Assembly: GCA_900541285.1 (NCBI GenBank)
Contig: UQJA01000033.1
Span: forward strand, 1-16,816
DNA from: an uncultured Collinsella sp.
GTDB lineage: Bacteria > Actinomycetota > Coriobacteriia > Coriobacteriales > Coriobacteriaceae
DNA: 16,816 nt
Reading direction: 5' to 3'
Below, piece after piece: positions 1 through 7,737 of the stretch (within the stretch, counting starts at the first letter, position 1; each line of letters opens with the position of its first letter). The notes under the pieces are model-generated. The model was given only the letters and a program-made list of their open reading frames with translations, ran no database searches and was not told the DNA's origin. The translations under genes and the position numbers were made by a program.

Positions 1-1740
1 TTGGCCATCCTACTTGCGGGAGCGCTGTTGCTTTCGGGCTGCTCGGTGCAGGAAGACTCCTCGACCAAAAAGGTCAAAAAGCAGGACAAGATTAAAAAGG
101 CTGAGGCCTCGAATGAGGCCAAGCACCTGCGCGACAAGGACGAGCTCTACGAGGTCTACGATGACTCGGGCATTGTGACCATGTACTTGACGGTCTCACG
201 CGGCAACAGCTCCGAGAACACCGACCACAGCTGGGCCGAGATCAACACGTACTCGGTGTATGACTATGCCGACATGGGCGTGACGCGCTATCAGGTTATG
301 GGCCTGCTACAGCCGGGCGACGAAGACGGCCCGGTTGCCGGCGAGGTTGGCTATGGCGAGGAAGCGCCCAATGCTACCGTGCAGGTGCGCGGTCAGACAT
401 CGAGCATGAACTCGCAGAAGAATTACAAGGTGGAGCTCAAAAAGGGCAAGGGTACCTGGCGCCAACAGCGCGCGATTGCGCTCAACAAGCACATGGGCGA
501 GGGTATGCGTTTTCGCAACAAGATGGCCTACGACCTTATCCGCGGGATTCCCCAGATGATGGGCCTGCGCACGCAGTTTGTGCATCTGTGGGTGTGCGAC
601 CAGACCGAAAAGTCCAACGATACCTTTGAGGACTACGGCCTGTTTACGCAGGTGGAGCAGCTCAACAAGACGGCGCTTAAGGCACATGGCCTGGATAAGA
701 GCGGGCACCTGTACAAGGTGAACAGCTTTGATTTCCATCGCTACGAGGACACCATTAAGCTTGCCGATGATCCCGACTACAACCAGGCAAGCTTTGAAGG
801 CATGCTCGAGATTAAGGGCGATATGGACCACACGAAGCTCATCGAGATGCTCGATGCGCTCAACGACGAATCGCAAAAGATCGATGACGTGCTCGACACC
901 CACTTTGATTCCGAGAATCTGGTTTATTGGCTGGCGTTTCAGATTCTGACGGGCAACTGCGATACGCAGAACCGTAACTGCTATCTGTACAGTCCTCTCA
1001 ACTCAAATACCTGGTACTTTTTAGATTGGGATAACGATGGCATGCTTCGTAAGCTGGAGCTTTCTCTTACCGGGTTTTCGGACTACGCGAGCTGGGAGCG
1101 CGGCGTAAGCAACTACTGGGGCAACGTTCTGTTCAATCGTGCGCTGCGCAGCAAATCGTTTCGCAGCGATCTCGACCGTGCCGTCAAGGACCTGCGCTCG
1201 TATATGACCGAGGCACGCCTGAGCAAGATGATCAAGCACTACCGCGAGGTTACTGAATCGCTGGTCTTTGCTTCGCCCGATATCGACCATCTGCCTGTCA
1301 CCAAGGACCAATACGAGCAGATCGCCGCGGCGATTCCCTCCGAGATCGAGGAGAACTACAAGAGCTTTCGCGAGAGTTTTAAAAAGCCCATGCCGTTCTA
1401 CATCGGCGTGCCGCAGATCGATAACGGTAAGCTGCGTATTAACTGGGATGCGTCCTACGACTTTGAGGCGCGCGACATTCGCTACACCGTGGAGCTTGCG
1501 CGTGACTATGCCATAAGCGACGTGGTCTTTAAGGCCGAGGACGTGCTGCTTCCCGAGGTGACCTGTGATGCGCCCGATACCGGCCAGTATTTTGTGCGCG
1601 TGCGTGCCACCAACTCCGACGGCTATACGCAAGATGCGTTTGACTGCTATGTGACCGACGACGGCAAGCACTACGGCATGAAGTGTTTTTACGTGCAAGA
1701 CGGCGGTAAGGTCGTGGAGGACACGTATGAGGAGGGCTAG
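1..1740 (+). CDS. CotH-family lipoprotein (putative protein/small-molecule kinase fold), 5' end outside window
   Basis: The reading frame is open from the first base. The visible N-terminus is a hydrophobic stretch ending in a lipobox (LLSGC, Cys at residue 14), but the usual basic n-region is absent, so the true start probably lies just upstream. This is a secreted, lipid-anchored protein. Residues about 110-360 carry CotH-family signatures: a VRGQTSS...KNYKVEL segment, a FRNKMAYDLIR segment, GLFTQVEQLNK, and a D-rich NTWYFLDWDNDG motif where CotH kinases place metal- or ATP-binding residues. Residues about 465-560 look like a fibronectin III-type beta-sandwich. CotH proteins of spore formers are atypical kinases that phosphorylate coat proteins; here no spore context exists and the substrate is unknown. 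The stop overlaps the start of the VTC gene by 14 bp, so the two are translationally coupled. CotH, VTC and DUF4956 genes are a recurrent neighbourhood in Firmicutes and Actinobacteria. Family call is confident, activity is not. Confidence 0.85.
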   Translation: MAILLAGALLLSGCSVQEDSSTKKVKKQDKIKKAEASNEAKHLRDKDELYEVYDDSGIVTMYLTVSRGNSSENTDHSWAEINTYSVYDYADMGVTRYQVMGLLQPGDEDGPVAGEVGYGEEAPNATVQVRGQTSSMNSQKNYKVELKKGKGTWRQQRAIALNKHMGEGMRFRNKMAYDLIRGIPQMMGLRTQFVHLWVCDQTEKSNDTFEDYGLFTQVEQLNKTALKAHGLDKSGHLYKVNSFDFHRYEDTIKLADDPDYNQASFEGMLEIKGDMDHTKLIEMLDALNDESQKIDDVLDTHFDSENLVYWLAFQILTGNCDTQNRNCYLYSPLNSNTWYFLDWDNDGMLRKLELSLTGFSDYASWERGVSNYWGNVLFNRALRSKSFRSDLDRAVKDLRSYMTEARLSKMIKHYREVTESLVFASPDIDHLPVTKDQYEQIAAAIPSEIEENYKSFRESFKKPMPFYIGVPQIDNGKLRINWDASYDFEARDIRYTVELARDYAISDVVFKAEDVLLPEVTCDAPDTGQYFVRVRATNSDGYTQDAFDCYVTDDGKHYGMKCFYVQDGGKVVEDTYEEG

Positions 1741-2506
1741 CGCGCTGCTTGAGCGCTTGGCGGCCCCGCCTGTGCGTGCCACGCAGGAGCGTTACCGCCA
1801 CGAGCTCAAATATCTCATTAACGAGGGCGAGCACGCCGCGCTTGCCTGTCGCATGGCGCCGGTTTTTAAGCTGGACAAGCATGCGCGGGCAGGCGGTTAC
1901 ACCATTCGCAGCCTGTACTTTGACGACTACTGCAACTCGGCCTACGAGGAAAAAGACGCCGGCATTCTCATGCGCAAAAAGTATCGCGTGCGCATCTATA
2001 ACGGCAGCGACAAGGTGATTAAGCTCGAGCGCAAAAAGAAGTACGGCAGCTGGATCTACAAGGAGGACGCGCCGCTCACGCGTGGCGAGTTTGAGCAGAT
2101 TCTGGCTGGCGACTACGACTTTTTGCTGAGGAGTCCTTATCCGCTCTGTCGCGAGTTCTACATCGAGTGCATCTGCAATATGATGCGCCCGCGGACCATC
2201 GTGGACTACGAGCGCGAGCCGTGGGTGATGGATGAGGGCACCGTGCGCATCACGTTTGACATGAACGTGCGTGCCGCGGTGGGAAGCTTCGATATCTTTG
2301 ACGCGACGCTGCCCGCGCTGCCGGTCCTGGAGCCCGGCAAGCTGGTGATGGAGGTCAAGTTTACGGAGTTTTGCCCGCAGCTGGTGCGCGATATGGTGCC
2401 GCCGGGAGCGGCCGAGCTTACGGCGGTCTCCAAGTACTGCCTGTGTTACGAAAAGACCGCCTACCTTCGCGGATTTAATTACTGGGAATCGGATTTTGAG
2501 AACTGA
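1727..2506 (+). CDS. VTC-domain polyphosphate polymerase-like protein
   Basis: This 259-residue cytoplasmic protein matches the VTC catalytic domain, a tunnel-shaped triphosphate-tunnel fold that in yeast Vtc4 makes polyphosphate from ATP. Conserved segments appear in order: RHELKYLI (E26, K28), RSLYFDD, the basic KYRVRIYN strand, IKLERKKK, VDYEREPW, VRITFDMN, MEVKF (E209, K211) and SKYCLCYEK (S235-Y237). The alternating basic and acidic residues expected to line the tunnel are all present, so it should be catalytically competent. The ATG at 1727 lies inside the end of the CotH gene, with GTGGAGG just upstream as ribosome binding site. The next gene, a DUF4956 membrane protein, starts 15 bp after its stop. 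Unlike yeast VTC it has no fused SPX or membrane domain; the DUF4956 partner may supply membrane attachment (inference). The polymer product is untested. Confidence 0.9.
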   Translation: MRRASALLERLAAPPVRATQERYRHELKYLINEGEHAALACRMAPVFKLDKHARAGGYTIRSLYFDDYCNSAYEEKDAGILMRKKYRVRIYNGSDKVIKLERKKKYGSWIYKEDAPLTRGEFEQILAGDYDFLLRSPYPLCREFYIECICNMMRPRTIVDYEREPWVMDEGTVRITFDMNVRAAVGSFDIFDATLPALPVLEPGKLVMEVKFTEFCPQLVRDMVPPGAAELTAVSKYCLCYEKTAYLRGFNYWESDFEN

Positions 2507-2521
2507 GGGGATATTTAGACC

Positions 2522-3187
2522 ATGAGCACCAGGGACTTTTTTAAGAACTCCGTCTTGGAGGCGTTTGGCCAGGTCGATCCCGCCAAGATTGGCCTTTCGC
2601 TGCTCGTGGCGCTCGCCATGGGTATCCTGATCTACTACGTGTACAAGCGCTTTTTTACCGGCGTGGTGTATTCGCGCAGTTTTGCCGTGACGCTCGTGGG
2701 TATGTGCGTGCTTACCTGCATGGTTACGCTCGCGATCTCGACAAACGTGGTCATTTCGCTCGGTATGGTCGGTGCTCTGTCCATCGTCCGCTACCGTACG
2801 GCGGTCAAGGACCCGCTCGACCTGCTGTATCTATTTTGGGCCATTACCACGGGCATTACGGCCGGCGCCGGCATGTATGCGCTCGTGGGGCTCACGGCGG
2901 TGGTGATCGTGGTGATGATCGCCGGCTTTGCGAGTCATCAGGATAAGGCGCGCGTGTACATGATGGTCATTCACTACACAGGCCAGACCACAGGCGACGA
3001 TATCGTGCGCGCGTTTGGGCGCACCAACTTCACTGTCAAGTCCAAGACCATGCGCGGCGACAAAGTCGAGATGGCCGTCGAGCTGTTCTCGGACGGTGTG
3101 GATATGCCCTATGCCGACGCTATTCGCGCGCTTGACGGCGTGGAGGACCTCACACTCATCCAGTACAACGGCGAATACCACGGCTAA
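2522..3187 (+). CDS. DUF4956 family membrane protein
   Basis: This is a 221-residue integral membrane protein with about four transmembrane segments (roughly residues 22-42, 51-75, 76-90 and 100-140), followed by a soluble C-terminal domain of about 80 residues. The family hallmark is the VGALSIVRYRTAVKDPLDLLYLFW region between the third and fourth segments, which is intact. The function of DUF4956 is not established; its genes repeatedly sit beside VTC-domain and CotH genes, which suggests a membrane partner, possibly a channel or anchor for the polymerase product (inference). A GAGGGG ribosome binding site at 2505-2510 overlaps the stop of the VTC gene, 11 bp before the ATG. It is the last gene of the operon. 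Confidence 0.88.
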   Translation: MSTRDFFKNSVLEAFGQVDPAKIGLSLLVALAMGILIYYVYKRFFTGVVYSRSFAVTLVGMCVLTCMVTLAISTNVVISLGMVGALSIVRYRTAVKDPLDLLYLFWAITTGITAGAGMYALVGLTAVVIVVMIAGFASHQDKARVYMMVIHYTGQTTGDDIVRAFGRTNFTVKSKTMRGDKVEMAVELFSDGVDMPYADAIRALDGVEDLTLIQYNGEYHG

Positions 3188-3193
3188 TTATGT

Positions 3194-3217
3194 TCCGGCG
3201 TTTTAACAAACGCCGGA
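3194..3217 (+). terminator. Hairpin after the CotH-VTC-DUF4956 operon
   Basis: A perfect 10-bp inverted repeat (TCCGGCGTTT / AAACGCCGGA) has a 4-nt TAAC loop and lies 6 bp after the DUF4956 stop. It lacks a downstream T tract, so it may stabilise the mRNA 3' end rather than act as a strong intrinsic terminator. Confidence 0.55.
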
Positions 3218-3232
3218 CCGCTCGACGCTGCG

Positions 3233-3330
3233 CGGGCATCTGCCGGGCGATCTGCCGCTCAAACCGTCGCTCGCGTACATAAAGTACGCTTCGCTCCTCT
3301 TTCGCGGCACCTCGCCACGGCAGTTGCCCG
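3233..3330. repeat. Folded intergenic repeat, copy A
   Basis: The core at 3253-3309 is nearly identical to the core at 10806-10861. The core ends form a 6-bp stem (TGCCGC / GCGGCA) and its centre forms another (GCGTAC, loop ATAAA, GTACGC). The outer flanks at 3233-3252 and 3310-3330 are also complementary with few mismatches and one bulge, so the whole element could fold into one long stem-loop. It has no coding potential. It sits downstream of the polyphosphate operon and just upstream of the scrR promoter. Confidence 0.75.
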
Positions 3331-3365
3331 CTCGCTGACGTTTGCTCGACCTGGGTGGGCCGATT

Positions 3366-3395
3366 TTGTTCGGATGCCGTCTTCACGGGTATCAT
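3366..3395 (+). promoter_or_regulatory. Probable scrR promoter
   Basis: A -35-like TTGTTC (3366-3371) and a -10 TATCAT (3390-3395) are separated by 18 bp. The predicted start of transcription near 3402 falls inside a LacI-type operator, which implies autorepression. Confidence 0.5.
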
Positions 3396-3397
3396 GG

Positions 3398-3411
3398 TGA
3401 AAGCGATTTCA
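3398..3411. promoter_or_regulatory. LacI-family operator at scrR
   Basis: TGAAAGCGATTTCA has the symmetric arms (TGAAA / TTTCA) and central CG typical of LacI-family operators. It lies directly after the putative -10 box, 16 bp before the preferred scrR start. It differs from the two operators upstream of the permease gene at only two positions. Confidence 0.75.
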
Positions 3412-3426
3412 ATGACAGGGGTGCTC

Positions 3427-4407
3427 GTGGTAAAGATGAAAGATGTGGCCGAGTTGGCGGGCGTTTCGAGCGCCGCCGTCTCGCGCTACCTCAACGGTGG
3501 CTACATATCGACGGACAAGGCCGAGCGCATTAAGAAGGCGATTGAGCTGACCGGATACGTGCGTTCTAGTCAGGCTCGTGCGCTGCGCACCGGCTCCACC
3601 AAGCTCATCGGCGTCATCGTACCCAAGATCAACTCGGAATCCGTGAGCCGCATTACCGCCGGTATTGGCCAGGTGCTTGGTCGCCGTGGCTACCAGATGC
3701 TGCTTGCCAATACCGATAACGCCCCCGATCGCGAGCTCGAGTACCTCGATTTATTCCAAAACCACCCGGTCGATGGCATTGTGCTGGTGGCAACCATGAT
3801 CACCGACGAGCACCGTCGCGCGATTGAGTCGTGCCGTGTGCCCATTGTGTTGATCGGCCAGCATGTCGAGGGTGCGGCGTGCGTCTATCACGACGATTAC
3901 GAGGCCGCTTTTGAGCTGGGCCATGCGCTTGCGGGTCGCGTTGACGGCAAGATTGCCTACATTGGAGTTACCGAAGAGGACCGCGCGGCTGGTTATGAAC
4001 GCCGCCGCGGTTTTGAAGCCGGTTTGCGCGCCGCGGGTAACCCACTCGATGCTGCCTTGATTCGCCTGGGCTCGTTTACGCTCGACTCGGGCTATCGCGC
4101 TGCGCGCGAGCTGCTTGCCGATGCCCCCGATGTTTCGTTTGTCGCCTGCGCGACCGACACCATGGCGGCGGGCGCGCTGCGTGCCATCGATGAGGTTCGC
4201 GGTATGGGCGAGGGCATACACCGCGTGAGCGGTTTTGGCGACAACGCGTTTTTGCGCGCGCTGACGGGCGGCATTCCCACCGTGCATTATGGCTACCTGA
4301 CCAGTGGCGTCGAGGCGACCAATATGTTGCTCAACACGCTCGATGGCGTGGAGGGGGAGAGTGGTCTAAAGACGCTCAAGCTCGGCCATCAGCTTATGAA
4401 TGTCTAG
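3427..4407 (+). CDS. scrR: LacI-family transcriptional repressor of the sucrose genes
   Basis: The N-terminal LacI helix-turn-helix (MKDVAELAGVSSAAVSRYLN) and hinge helix (SSQARALRTG) are followed by a periplasmic-binding-protein-like ligand domain from about residue 65 (KLIGVIVPKINSESVSRI). At about 325 residues it is full length for the family. The start is uncertain. A GTG at 3427 has AGGGG 5 nt upstream and is preferred; the ATG at 3436 would begin exactly at MKDVAEL, and a GTG at 3421 is also in frame. It most likely binds the three 14-bp operators at 3398, 4496 and 4522, controlling itself and the downstream PTS gene, with a sucrose-derived sugar as inducer. The sugar assignment comes from the neighbouring permease and GH32 genes, not from the repressor itself. 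Confidence 0.9.
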   Translation: MVKMKDVAELAGVSSAAVSRYLNGGYISTDKAERIKKAIELTGYVRSSQARALRTGSTKLIGVIVPKINSESVSRITAGIGQVLGRRGYQMLLANTDNAPDRELEYLDLFQNHPVDGIVLVATMITDEHRRAIESCRVPIVLIGQHVEGAACVYHDDYEAAFELGHALAGRVDGKIAYIGVTEEDRAAGYERRRGFEAGLRAAGNPLDAALIRLGSFTLDSGYRAARELLADAPDVSFVACATDTMAAGALRAIDEVRGMGEGIHRVSGFGDNAFLRALTGGIPTVHYGYLTSGVEATNMLLNTLDGVEGESGLKTLKLGHQLMNV

Positions 4408-4495
4408 GCTTTGGGCACGTCTGCCTGTCTCTGAGCCGCCTCTTTTTGCTTTAAAACTACCTTTCGCCGGCTTTTTCCTACCGTTCACCCTACTG

Positions 4496-4536
4496 TGAAA
4501 ACGATTACAGACATATGAGACTGAAAACGATTACAG
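4496..4536. promoter_or_regulatory. Tandem LacI-family operators upstream of scrA
   Basis: Two identical 15-bp boxes, TGAAAACGATTACAG, occur at 4496-4510 and 4522-4536, spaced 26 bp apart start to start. Both match the operator at scrR. The spacing places them on roughly the same helix face, allowing two repressor dimers to bind together. I could not pick a convincing -35/-10 pair; the promoter probably overlaps these boxes. A CcpA-type cre role is less likely because the same box marks the repressor's own promoter. Confidence 0.8.
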
Positions 4537-4591
4537 TGTAAGTGTCAAAGATGGCCGGGTGCAGATGCGCCCGTTGGAGGAAAGGGAAGTC

Positions 4592-5992
4592 ATGGACTAC
4601 CGCAAATCAGCCCAAGAGGTGCTCGACAATATCGGTGGCGCCGACAACGTCGTCTCTGCCGCACACTGCGCCACGCGTCTGCGCCTGGTGATTGCCGATA
4701 ACGCCAAGGTCGACAAGGAGGCCCTCGAGAATATCGACGGCGCCAAGGGCGTCTTTGAGGCCCAGGGCCAGCTCCAGATTATTTTTGGCACTGGCACCGT
4801 CAACAAGGTCTACGACGAGTTCATTGCGCTCAGCGGCGTCGAGGCTGCCACCAAGGCCGAGGTCAAGGAGGCAGCGGCGCAGCAGCAGAACATCTTTATG
4901 CGTGCCATTAAGGTGCTCGGCGACGTCTTTGTCCCCATCATCCCCGCCATCGTGGCTTCGGGCTTGCTACTGGGCATTATGAGCGCCCTCAACTTTATGG
5001 CCTCCAACGGCTTTATCGCGCTCGACACCAATAACTTTATTTATAAGATCGCCGATCTGGTCTCGGGCACGTCCTTTGGCATTCTGCAGATCCTGATTGG
5101 TTACTCCGCCGCTAAGGCCTTTGGCGCCAACCCGTATCTGGGCGCCGTCGTCGGTGGTGCATTCATCAACTCCTCGCTGCAGAGCGCCTATACGGTTGCC
5201 TCCGAGGGCGTTCAGACCATGGTCACCGTCATCCCCGGCGTCTACAGCTTTGAGTGGGTCGGTTATCAGGGCCACGTGATCCCCATCGTCATCGCCTGCG
5301 CCATTCTGGCCTTCCTCGAGAAGCGCCTGCACAAGATCGTTCCCGAGATGTTCGACCTCTTTGTGACCCCGCTCGTCTCGGTGTTCGTGACCGTGCTCGT
5401 GACTCTTGTTGCCGTCGGCCCCATCTTTGTCTGGGCCGAGAACGCCATCCTCGGTCTGATCCAGGCCCTTCTGACCCTGCCCTTCGGCATCGGTTCCTTT
5501 ATCGTCGGCCTGTTCTATGCCCCCACGGTCGTTACCGGTATCCACCAGATGTACACCGCCATCGACCTGGGCCAGCTCGCCCAGTACGGCGTGACCTACT
5601 GGCTGCCCATCGCTAGCGCTGCCAACATCGCCCAGGGTGGCGCCGCGCTCGCCGTTGCCTTTAAGACCCGCGATGCCAAGATCAAGGGCCTGGCGCTTCC
5701 TTCGGCTCTGTCCGCCTTCATGGGCATTACCGAGCCTGCCATCTTTGGTGTGAACCTGCGTTTCTTTAAGCCCTTCATCGCCGGCTGCATCGGCGGCGGT
5801 TGCGGTGCCCTGGTCTGCGCGCTCACTTCGCTGGCCGCCTCCGGCACGGGCGTTACGGGTATCTTCGGTATCCTGCTGTGCCTGGCCCAGCCCGTGCAGT
5901 ACGCGATCATGTTTGCGGTCGCCGCGCTGGTTTCCTTTGCCATCTCGTTTGTCCTGTACAAGGACGAGCCCAAGGCTTCCGAGCAGGCCTAA
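4592..5992 (+). CDS. scrA: PTS sucrose-type permease, fused EIIBC
   Basis: This 466-residue membrane protein imports and phosphorylates its sugar using phosphate from HPr and EIIA. The EIIB domain (residues about 1-85) has the phosphocysteine motif AHCATRLR with the active Cys at residue 26. The EIIC domain follows from about residue 105 with some ten membrane segments and the conserved GITEPAIFGVNLR motif (residues 378-390). No EIIA domain is fused, so a EIIA encoded elsewhere must serve it, as is usual for sucrose permeases of this subfamily. ATG 4592 is chosen over an in-frame start at 4559 because GGAGGAAAGGG lies just upstream and translation from there begins at the EIIB domain. Two LacI operators precede it and a GH32 hydrolase gene follows, which supports sucrose. 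Codon use is highly biased towards C-ending codons, suggesting strong expression. Confidence 0.9.
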   Translation: MDYRKSAQEVLDNIGGADNVVSAAHCATRLRLVIADNAKVDKEALENIDGAKGVFEAQGQLQIIFGTGTVNKVYDEFIALSGVEAATKAEVKEAAAQQQNIFMRAIKVLGDVFVPIIPAIVASGLLLGIMSALNFMASNGFIALDTNNFIYKIADLVSGTSFGILQILIGYSAAKAFGANPYLGAVVGGAFINSSLQSAYTVASEGVQTMVTVIPGVYSFEWVGYQGHVIPIVIACAILAFLEKRLHKIVPEMFDLFVTPLVSVFVTVLVTLVAVGPIFVWAENAILGLIQALLTLPFGIGSFIVGLFYAPTVVTGIHQMYTAIDLGQLAQYGVTYWLPIASAANIAQGGAALAVAFKTRDAKIKGLALPSALSAFMGITEPAIFGVNLRFFKPFIAGCIGGGCGALVCALTSLAASGTGVTGIFGILLCLAQPVQYAIMFAVAALVSFAISFVLYKDEPKASEQA

Positions 5993-6012
5993 GAGCTTTT
6001 GATTGAGGGGAT

Positions 6013-6040
6013 GCCCGCGGGTTGTATGCTCGCGGGCGTT
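6013..6040 (+). terminator. Hairpin between scrA and scrB
   Basis: GCCCGCG (6013-6019) pairs with CGCGGGC (6031-6037) around an 11-nt loop, followed by GTTT. The T run is short, so it may be a partial terminator or a processing/stability hairpin that sets the ratio of permease to hydrolase. Confidence 0.45.
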
Positions 6041-6099
6041 TCCCGTATCTGGTGCCGATCTCTGGCGCCTTGTTACTTTCGATCCGTTAGGACTTTGAT

Positions 6100-7641
6100 A
6101 TGTCTAATGCACTTGGTCGCGCCCTTGCAAAGCTGGTTGCCGCTGTTGACGCTGCCGCCTCTGAGCGCGGTCATGGCGCATATGGCCAGCGCTTCCATAT
6201 TATGCCGCCGGCGGGCTGGCTCAACGACCCCAACGGTCTTTGCCAGGCGGGCGGCGTGTTCCACGCTTATTTTCAGTATGCGCCGTTTGATGTCGAGGGC
6301 GGCGTTAAGGCCTGGGGTCATGCGACGAGTCGCGATCTTATGACGTGGGACTACGTTGGCGCCCCGCTGCTGCCCGACGAGCCGTTCGATTGCCACGGCG
6401 TGTATTCGGGCTCCGCGCTTGCCGAGGACGGTCGCATTCGCGTACTTTATACGGGCAACGTTAAGCTTTCCGATTCGGACGGGACGTACGACTACGTCAA
6501 TACCGGCCGCCGCGCTGATACCGTCTATGTGGAGAGCGTTGATGGCCTTGCCGGTCGGGAGTTCAGCCAAAAGCGTGTGGTGCTGGCTTCCGAGGATTAT
6601 CCCGAGGATTTGACCTGCCATGTGCGCGATCCCAAGGTGTGGCGTGACGCGGACGGGCGCTATCACATGGTGCTGGGCGCGCGTCGTCGCGTGGATGGGC
6701 CGCATATCGAGAGCCGTTTTTGTGCGATGCACGGCGAGGGTGCCGGGCGCGATGTGGGCGAGATCCTGGTGTATGGCTCGGCCGATATGCTGTGCTGGGA
6801 GCTCGAGACCCGCGTGTCTACGCCCGAGCGTTTTGGCTTTATGTGGGAGTGCCCGGGATACCTTGAGCTCGAGGCGGATGGCGGTGTACCGGCAAGGTTT
6901 CTGTCTTTCTCTCCCCAGGGGCTCGAGGGCGGTCGTTGGAACCGCGGCAACGTATACGCTGCTGGCTACATGCCTGTAACGGGTGACATCACCGGTGGTG
7001 ACGGTGCATATGAGCTGGGCGAGTTCCGCCTGTGGGACGCCGGTTTTGACTTCTATGCTCCGCAGGAGTTTACGGCCGAGGATGGTCGCCACATTTTGAT
7101 CGGCTGGATGGGCATGCCGGATGAGCCGACCTATGGCAACTACCCCACCGTGGCGTGCGGCTGGCAGCACTGCATGACGGTGCCGCGCGAGCTTACGGCC
7201 GGTGATGGCGGCGTGGTGCTGCAGCAGCCGGCGCGCGAGATCGAGCTCCATTATGCCTCGGTGCGTGTGGGGGAGGGCTCGTTGGAGGTTGCTGGCGATA
7301 CTTGCTTTGACGTTGTTGCCGACGGTGTCGACGGCGCGTTTGCCGCAACCGTTGATGGCGAGCTGAAGCTGGCGTTTGTGGCCGCTGAGGCCGAACTGCC
7401 TTCGCGCTTTGAGATGCGATTTACCGATGAGGGTCGCGCTTCTGCCGGCTGCGGTCGTACCGTGCGCTGGGAGCCCGTCGACGAGGTTCGTAACGTGCGC
7501 ATTGTTGGCGATGTCTCGTCGGTCGAGGTGTTTGTGAACGATGGCGCGCTTGTGTTTTCGACGCGCGTCTATCCCGAGACCTATGGCGTGACCGTTGACG
7601 CTCCGGGTGCGAGCGTGAACTATCACACGCTCAACATCTAG
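6100..7641 (+). CDS. scrB: GH32 sucrose-6-phosphate hydrolase / beta-fructosidase
   Basis: This 513-residue cytoplasmic glycoside hydrolase family 32 enzyme has all three catalytic signatures: WLNDPNG with nucleophile Asp43, the transition-state stabiliser in VRDPK (Asp177), and the acid/base Glu250 in MWECPGY. A five-bladed propeller (residues about 30-350) is followed by the C-terminal beta-sandwich, where SSVEVFVNDG is the usual GH32C motif. It lacks a signal peptide, fitting an intracellular enzyme that splits sucrose 6-phosphate delivered by the PTS into glucose 6-phosphate and fructose. A ribosome binding site AGGA is at 6089-6092. It lies 107 bp after the permease gene in the same orientation and is followed by a strong terminator. 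Activity on short fructans cannot be excluded from sequence. Confidence 0.93.
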   Translation: MSNALGRALAKLVAAVDAAASERGHGAYGQRFHIMPPAGWLNDPNGLCQAGGVFHAYFQYAPFDVEGGVKAWGHATSRDLMTWDYVGAPLLPDEPFDCHGVYSGSALAEDGRIRVLYTGNVKLSDSDGTYDYVNTGRRADTVYVESVDGLAGREFSQKRVVLASEDYPEDLTCHVRDPKVWRDADGRYHMVLGARRRVDGPHIESRFCAMHGEGAGRDVGEILVYGSADMLCWELETRVSTPERFGFMWECPGYLELEADGGVPARFLSFSPQGLEGGRWNRGNVYAAGYMPVTGDITGGDGAYELGEFRLWDAGFDFYAPQEFTAEDGRHILIGWMGMPDEPTYGNYPTVACGWQHCMTVPRELTAGDGGVVLQQPAREIELHYASVRVGEGSLEVAGDTCFDVVADGVDGAFAATVDGELKLAFVAAEAELPSRFEMRFTDEGRASAGCGRTVRWEPVDEVRNVRIVGDVSSVEVFVNDGALVFSTRVYPETYGVTVDAPGASVNYHTLNI

Positions 7642-7663
7642 GCGTTTCGTCGCATATCGGCGC

Positions 7664-7669
7664 TATACT
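7664..7669 (+). promoter_or_regulatory. Possible -10 box (TATACT) ahead of the terminator
   Basis: TATACT lies about 10 bp before the scrB terminator hairpin. The -35 region is poor. If active, transcripts would start at about 7676 and meet the terminator at once, before the PLP-enzyme-like gene. Confidence 0.3.
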
Positions 7670-7679
7670 GCAGCCGTTG

Positions 7680-7716
7680 CCCACGATGCGGGAAACATCC
7701 GCATCGTGGGTTTTTG
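7680..7716 (+). terminator. Intrinsic terminator after scrB
   Basis: A perfect 12-bp stem (CCCACGATGCGG / CCGCATCGTGGG) with a short loop is followed directly by TTTTTG. This is the clearest Rho-independent terminator in the window. It ends the sucrose region and lies just before the next gene. Confidence 0.9.
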
Positions 7717-7737
7717 CTTATGAAGGGATGGTGCCGT

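Noticed and set aside
3355..3426. Longer ScrR N-terminus from an upstream ATG
   Set aside because: It would read through the promoter and operator, and the LacI DNA-binding domain already starts at about 3436.
4408..4495. Terminator after scrR
   Set aside because: Only a 4-bp stem and a CTCTTTTTG run not attached to a proper hairpin were seen, so no call was made.
4559..4591. Upstream start for the PTS permease
   Set aside because: The extra residues do not belong to EIIB, and GGAGGAAAGGG directly precedes ATG 4592.
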